Shown one piece after another: positions 32,356-34,523 of a DNA stretch of 34,523 nucleotides; the stretch's first letter is position 1, and the number at the start of each line of letters is the position of its first letter. The DNA is from Campylobacterales bacterium. GTDB taxonomy: Bacteria; Campylobacterota; Campylobacteria; Campylobacterales; Sulfurimonadaceae. The stretch is from the NCBI GenBank assembly GCA_016938175.1, contig JAFGVE010000025.1, positions 1 through 34,523 on the forward strand, written 5' to 3'. The notes below the pieces were generated by a model that saw only the letters and a list, made by a program, of their open reading frames with translations, ran no database searches and was not told where the DNA came from. Made by a program: the position numbers and the translations under genes.

Positions 32356-32425
32356 ATATAACCGTTGAGTTGAGAAATATTTGAGATGTAGGATCAAATA
32401 TTTCTCTCTAATGTTTTTGTTATGT
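32356..32425 (-). repeat. attC-like site C with a perfect 13-bp stem
   Basis: The cores ACATAAC (32425-32419) and GTTATAT (32362-32356) are 70 bases apart end to end. GAGAAATATTTGA (32372-32384) and TCAAATATTTCTC (32394-32406) pair perfectly around a nine-base loop. The site begins directly after the TGA stop of the PhzF gene. Confidence 0.8.
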
Positions 32426-33205
32426 TCATATTTCAATAATACCTTCAAGATATTTTTTTGCATAACCTGATATTTCCACTCTGTTATTCTTCAATGAACA
32501 AAAAACTTCTCCACCTCTTTGTGAAACTTGTTTTGCTCTAAAAGTATGTTTAGATAAAACATTATGCCAATAAGGGATTAATTGAGTAAATGCAGAACCT
32601 GTCACAGGGTCTTCATCTATGCCATATTTTGGAGCAAAAAATCTATTGATAAAATCGTATGTTTGACTCTTTGAAGTTATTATGATTCCTCTTGAATCAA
32701 TATTTTTTAACAAGTCTAAGTTTGGCTTAGCATTTAAAATATCATCTTCATTTTCAAAAACTAAAATATAATCCATTGATTTATAACACTCTATTGGTTT
32801 TATTTCAAATGCTTTTAATAAATTACTTGGTGTGTCACATTTTATGATTTCTTGAATAGGGAAGTCCATTTTTAATTTATCATTATTTTTAGACACTTTT
32901 AAAATCCCACTTTTGGAGTTAAATATAATCTCATTTTCTTGATAGTTTAGAATTTCAAATATTACATAAGCACTTGCTAATGTAGCATGACCACACATAT
33001 CAACTTCACTTGATGGCGTAAACCACCTAATATTAAATGAATTATTTTCTTTTACAAAAAAAGCTGTTTCTGAAAGATTGTTTTCATTTGCTATTTTTTG
33101 CATAGTTAAATCATCAAGCCATTTCTCTAAAGGACAAATAGCAGCAGGGTTACCTTCAAATACGTTTTTTGTAAAAGCATCAATTTGATATATGTTTAAT
33201 TTCAA
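32426..33205 (-). CDS. Cassette 3: PhzF-family isomerase-like protein
   Basis: The 259-residue protein has the PhzF/DapF-like two-domain fold. It has MKLNIYQIDAFT at the start, F-x-G-N-P-A-A-I-C, N-L-S-E-T-A-F (catalytic Glu), D-M-C-G-H-A-T-L-A-S and D-P-V-T-G-S-A near residues 208-214. The reaction is unknown; PhzF itself isomerises a phenazine precursor, and most relatives have no assigned substrate. I choose the TTG at 33205, because AAAGGA precedes it and MKLNIYQ is the family start. The open frame to 33244 runs into site D. With the core 18 bases upstream there is no room for an own promoter. Confidence 0.88.
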   Translation of the reverse strand: MKLNIYQIDAFTKNVFEGNPAAICPLEKWLDDLTMQKIANENNLSETAFFVKENNSFNIRWFTPSSEVDMCGHATLASAYVIFEILNYQENEIIFNSKSGILKVSKNNDKLKMDFPIQEIIKCDTPSNLLKAFEIKPIECYKSMDYILVFENEDDILNAKPNLDLLKNIDSRGIIITSKSQTYDFINRFFAPKYGIDEDPVTGSAFTQLIPYWHNVLSKHTFRAKQVSQRGGEVFCSLKNNRVEISGYAKKYLEGIIEI

Positions 33206-33222
33206 TGTTATCCTTTCTGTAA

Positions 33223-33294
33223 ATATAACGTTTGAAATGAGCAATCAAAAAGCCGCCCGCGGGTTTTTGATTGGTCTCCTTTGTTTTGTTATGC
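33223..33294 (-). repeat. attC-like site D with a perfect 10-bp stem
   Basis: The cores GCATAAC (33294-33288) and GTTATAT (33229-33223) enclose CAATCAAAAA (33242-33251) and TTTTTGATTG (33264-33273), which pair perfectly around a G+C-rich loop containing CCCGCGGG. GAG and CTC outside the stem pair after a two-base bulge, like the unpaired bases of attC sites. Confidence 0.82.
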
Positions 33295-33318
33295 GTTTTA
33301 ACCTCCGCATATTCCTCT

Positions 33319-34401
33319 TCATATACTTTTAATTTCACCGAAATATTCTTTAAAACTTTCACCAGTCAGTGGTGTGCCAAAAGATTCTTTGTCATGATCA
33401 AATAGCTTTGTATTAATAGAGTATTGTTCTTCTACTAAGTGAGTGTCTTCAATATGTGATGAAATGTAATCTTCCAATACGAGGTAAGCAAAACATTGTG
33501 CTTTCATAGTGAGGTCTCTTGTATGTTCATACGAAAGAGTTCCAAAGCTATGCGCTGATCCATTCCTTAAATCAAAAAGCTCATAGTAATAATCGAAATT
33601 AGTCATATCGGCTTTAAAAAATATTTCATCTGGATCTATATTTATTTTGCTTCTCCAACTCTTTTTGGCTGCGTAAATGTCAGATGCATTTTTTCGTTTT
33701 TTCGGCTTCCCTATTATTGCTTCTACACTTTTGCAACACTGAACAATAGCGGCTTCCATCTTTGGGATTTCATTGACTCTATACTCAAGTTCTGGTTCAT
33801 GTGTTGGGTGTTTTTTATATCCACCTTTTTGAAATTCACAAAAAAAACAAAACCAATGACTTTCTACAGAACTGATAAATTGACTGGCTGCGACAAAAAA
33901 CTTTTCATCAGTATCCAATAAATGGATAATTGGTAAGTATTTTTTTAATTCACTTAAGTGGATTACTTGACCGGTAAATTTATTTAGCATTTGATCAGAT
34001 GAAATAAACTCATTTTCATCTATTCCCTTTAGAGGGTCAAAGTAGTACACCCAAAAATATTCGTAGTCAATAGTTGATTCGAAAAAGTAATGAAGGGTTA
34101 GGGCAATTTTAAATAAGTATCCAAAAGGTTTCCAGATAGGTAATTGTTTTATCCTTTCATCAACTTCTGTCAATAAAACAGAATATTTGTTTTCAGCATA
34201 AGTCCATAAAGAAACGTTCTCATAGGGGAGTTGAAAAAGATGGTGAATATCACCAACATTAAAACCTGGATTATTATCAATTAATACACCGTTGAGCACA
34301 GCATGATTGCATACACTGTTCGGAATATCAGTCGGATATTTTTCTTCCTGCTGATCATGGGATTGTTTCATAAGTTCTAATGTTTTTTTCAAATCATCCA
34401 T
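33319..34401 (-). CDS. Cassette 4: HEPN-like protein of unknown function
   Basis: The 360-residue soluble protein is mostly unrecognised. The C-terminal part (about 215-315) resembles Apea-like HEPN domains: a helix M-E-A-A-I-V-Q-C-C-K-S-V-E-A-I-I-G, then F-D-L-R-N-G-S-A-H-S-F-G, giving the R-x4-H pair typical of HEPN ribonucleases, and a last helix (T-M-K-A-Q-C-F-A-Y-L-V-L-E-D-Y-I). The N-terminal 200 residues are rich in aromatics and have a C-F-F-C pair. GAGGGATAGAA precedes the ATG. HEPN proteins often act in RNA-targeting defence or toxin systems, but no antitoxin partner is visible here. Confidence 0.65.
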   Translation of the reverse strand: MDDLKKTLELMKQSHDQQEEKYPTDIPNSVCNHAVLNGVLIDNNPGFNVGDIHHLFQLPYENVSLWTYAENKYSVLLTEVDERIKQLPIWKPFGYLFKIALTLHYFFESTIDYEYFWVYYFDPLKGIDENEFISSDQMLNKFTGQVIHLSELKKYLPIIHLLDTDEKFFVAASQFISSVESHWFCFFCEFQKGGYKKHPTHEPELEYRVNEIPKMEAAIVQCCKSVEAIIGKPKKRKNASDIYAAKKSWRSKINIDPDEIFFKADMTNFDYYYELFDLRNGSAHSFGTLSYEHTRDLTMKAQCFAYLVLEDYISSHIEDTHLVEEQYSINTKLFDHDKESFGTPLTGESFKEYFGEIKSI

Positions 34402-34434
34402 TTCTATCCCTCAGTGAATAGTATCCTTTATCTT

Positions 34435-34523
34435 GCATAACGGTAGGGGCTGAGCTCCACTCAGTCATACTTCATAAATCCATTTATGGATTTCTGGAGG
34501 ATGGCTTGGTGTGTGCTCCTGCC
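34435..34523 (-). repeat. attC-like site E, cut by the window edge
   Basis: GCATAAC on the plus strand (34435-34441) is the core before cassette 4. Next come CTGAG/CTCAG (34450-34464), CATAAAT/ATTTATG (34473-34488) and AAATCCAT/ATGGATTT (34476-34493). GGTAG...GAGC at the start pairs with GCTC-CTGCC at the last nine bases, so the second core should follow just outside the window. It could be an attC of a fifth cassette. Confidence 0.6.

Larger units (their letters stand above)
31075..34523 (-). mobile_element. Integron-like gene cassette array (four cassettes, no integrase seen)
   Basis: Four minus-strand genes alternate with attC-like sites. Read on the minus strand, each unit begins with TT[AGT]-type core bases and ends with a core complementary to it. 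The pairs are GTTATGC/GCATAAC (33229-34440), GTTATAT/ACATAAC (32362-33228, one mismatch), GTTATAT/ATATAAC (31826-32361) and GTTAGCA/TGCTAAC (31081-31825). The left end is GTTAAAT, which fits GTTRRRY, next to the ars operon. A cassette of the Cass2 type is among the cargo. The right end is open. By orientation any integrase and attI should lie beyond 34523; without one this would be an integrase-less attC cluster. Confidence 0.8.

Noticed and set aside
33206..33244. Longer start for the PhzF-family gene
   Set aside because: The extension lies within site D and lacks a ribosome site, while the TTG at 33205 has AAAGGA and gives the family N-terminus.
33180..33362. 60-residue minus-strand ORF across attC site D
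   Set aside because: It runs through the attC hairpin, overlaps the end of the HEPN-like gene and the start of the PhzF gene in another frame, and has no ribosome site.
31075..34523. Array as a CRISPR or transposon-borne island
   Set aside because: The repeats are few, unequal and gene-spaced, there are no spacer units, no transposase and no terminal inverted repeats; paired attC cores explain the layout better.

Overview
The window comes from an AT-rich, Gram-negative chromosome, most likely a Campylobacterota (epsilonproteobacterial) species of the Sulfurimonas/Sulfurovum/Arcobacter type. This rests on the PycB/OadA-like carboxyltransferase with its OadB and OadG partners, a CheV-type chemotaxis adaptor, a 7TM-DISM diguanylate cyclase, and promoters that are mostly extended -10 elements (TGnTAnnAT) without a clear -35. 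The genus is an inference. I saw no rRNA, tRNA or CRISPR.

Layout, left to right. Positions 1-1600 hold the start of a lipoprotein gene, a 435-bp gene-free gap and three small unknown genes, one HicB-like. Positions 1610-3786 hold argD and a MidA-type methyltransferase joined by a TAATG overlap, then a 7TM-DISM/GGDEF diguanylate cyclase. Positions 5687-10119 are a likely metal-uptake operon: TonB-dependent receptor, membrane polyferredoxin and a dedicated TonB. An adaptor plus TolC pair without a pump follows, then cheV. Positions 13330-16717 encode the three subunits of a Na+-pumping oxaloacetate decarboxylase. Small membrane and secreted proteins follow, then htpG with a clear terminator and a palindrome-rich divergent promoter.

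Positions 21197-24013 form a four-gene operon with TAATG junctions: HAD phosphatase, CDP-alcohol phosphatidyltransferase, inositol-monophosphatase-family enzyme and a GDPD-fold protein. It looks like a lipid head-group pathway. A DUF808 membrane protein, a trpB without trpA, and an outer-membrane/HemD-like pair follow. Next is an arsenic locus: arsB diverges from arsR-arsC-(Cys-rich protein) around a perfect ArsR-type palindrome.

The most notable region is 31075 to the right edge. Four minus-strand genes are separated by attC-like sites. In all four units the 7-base core before the gene and the core after it are complementary (three perfectly, one with a single mismatch), as expected for integron cassettes. 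The cargo is a membrane protein, a Cass2/GyrI-like effector-binding protein, a PhzF-family enzyme and a HEPN-like protein. No integrase is in the window; if one exists it should lie beyond position 34523. A second recurring signal is a -10 box placed 6-7 bases before the ATG of genes lacking a Shine-Dalgarno, which predicts leaderless mRNAs for at least four genes.
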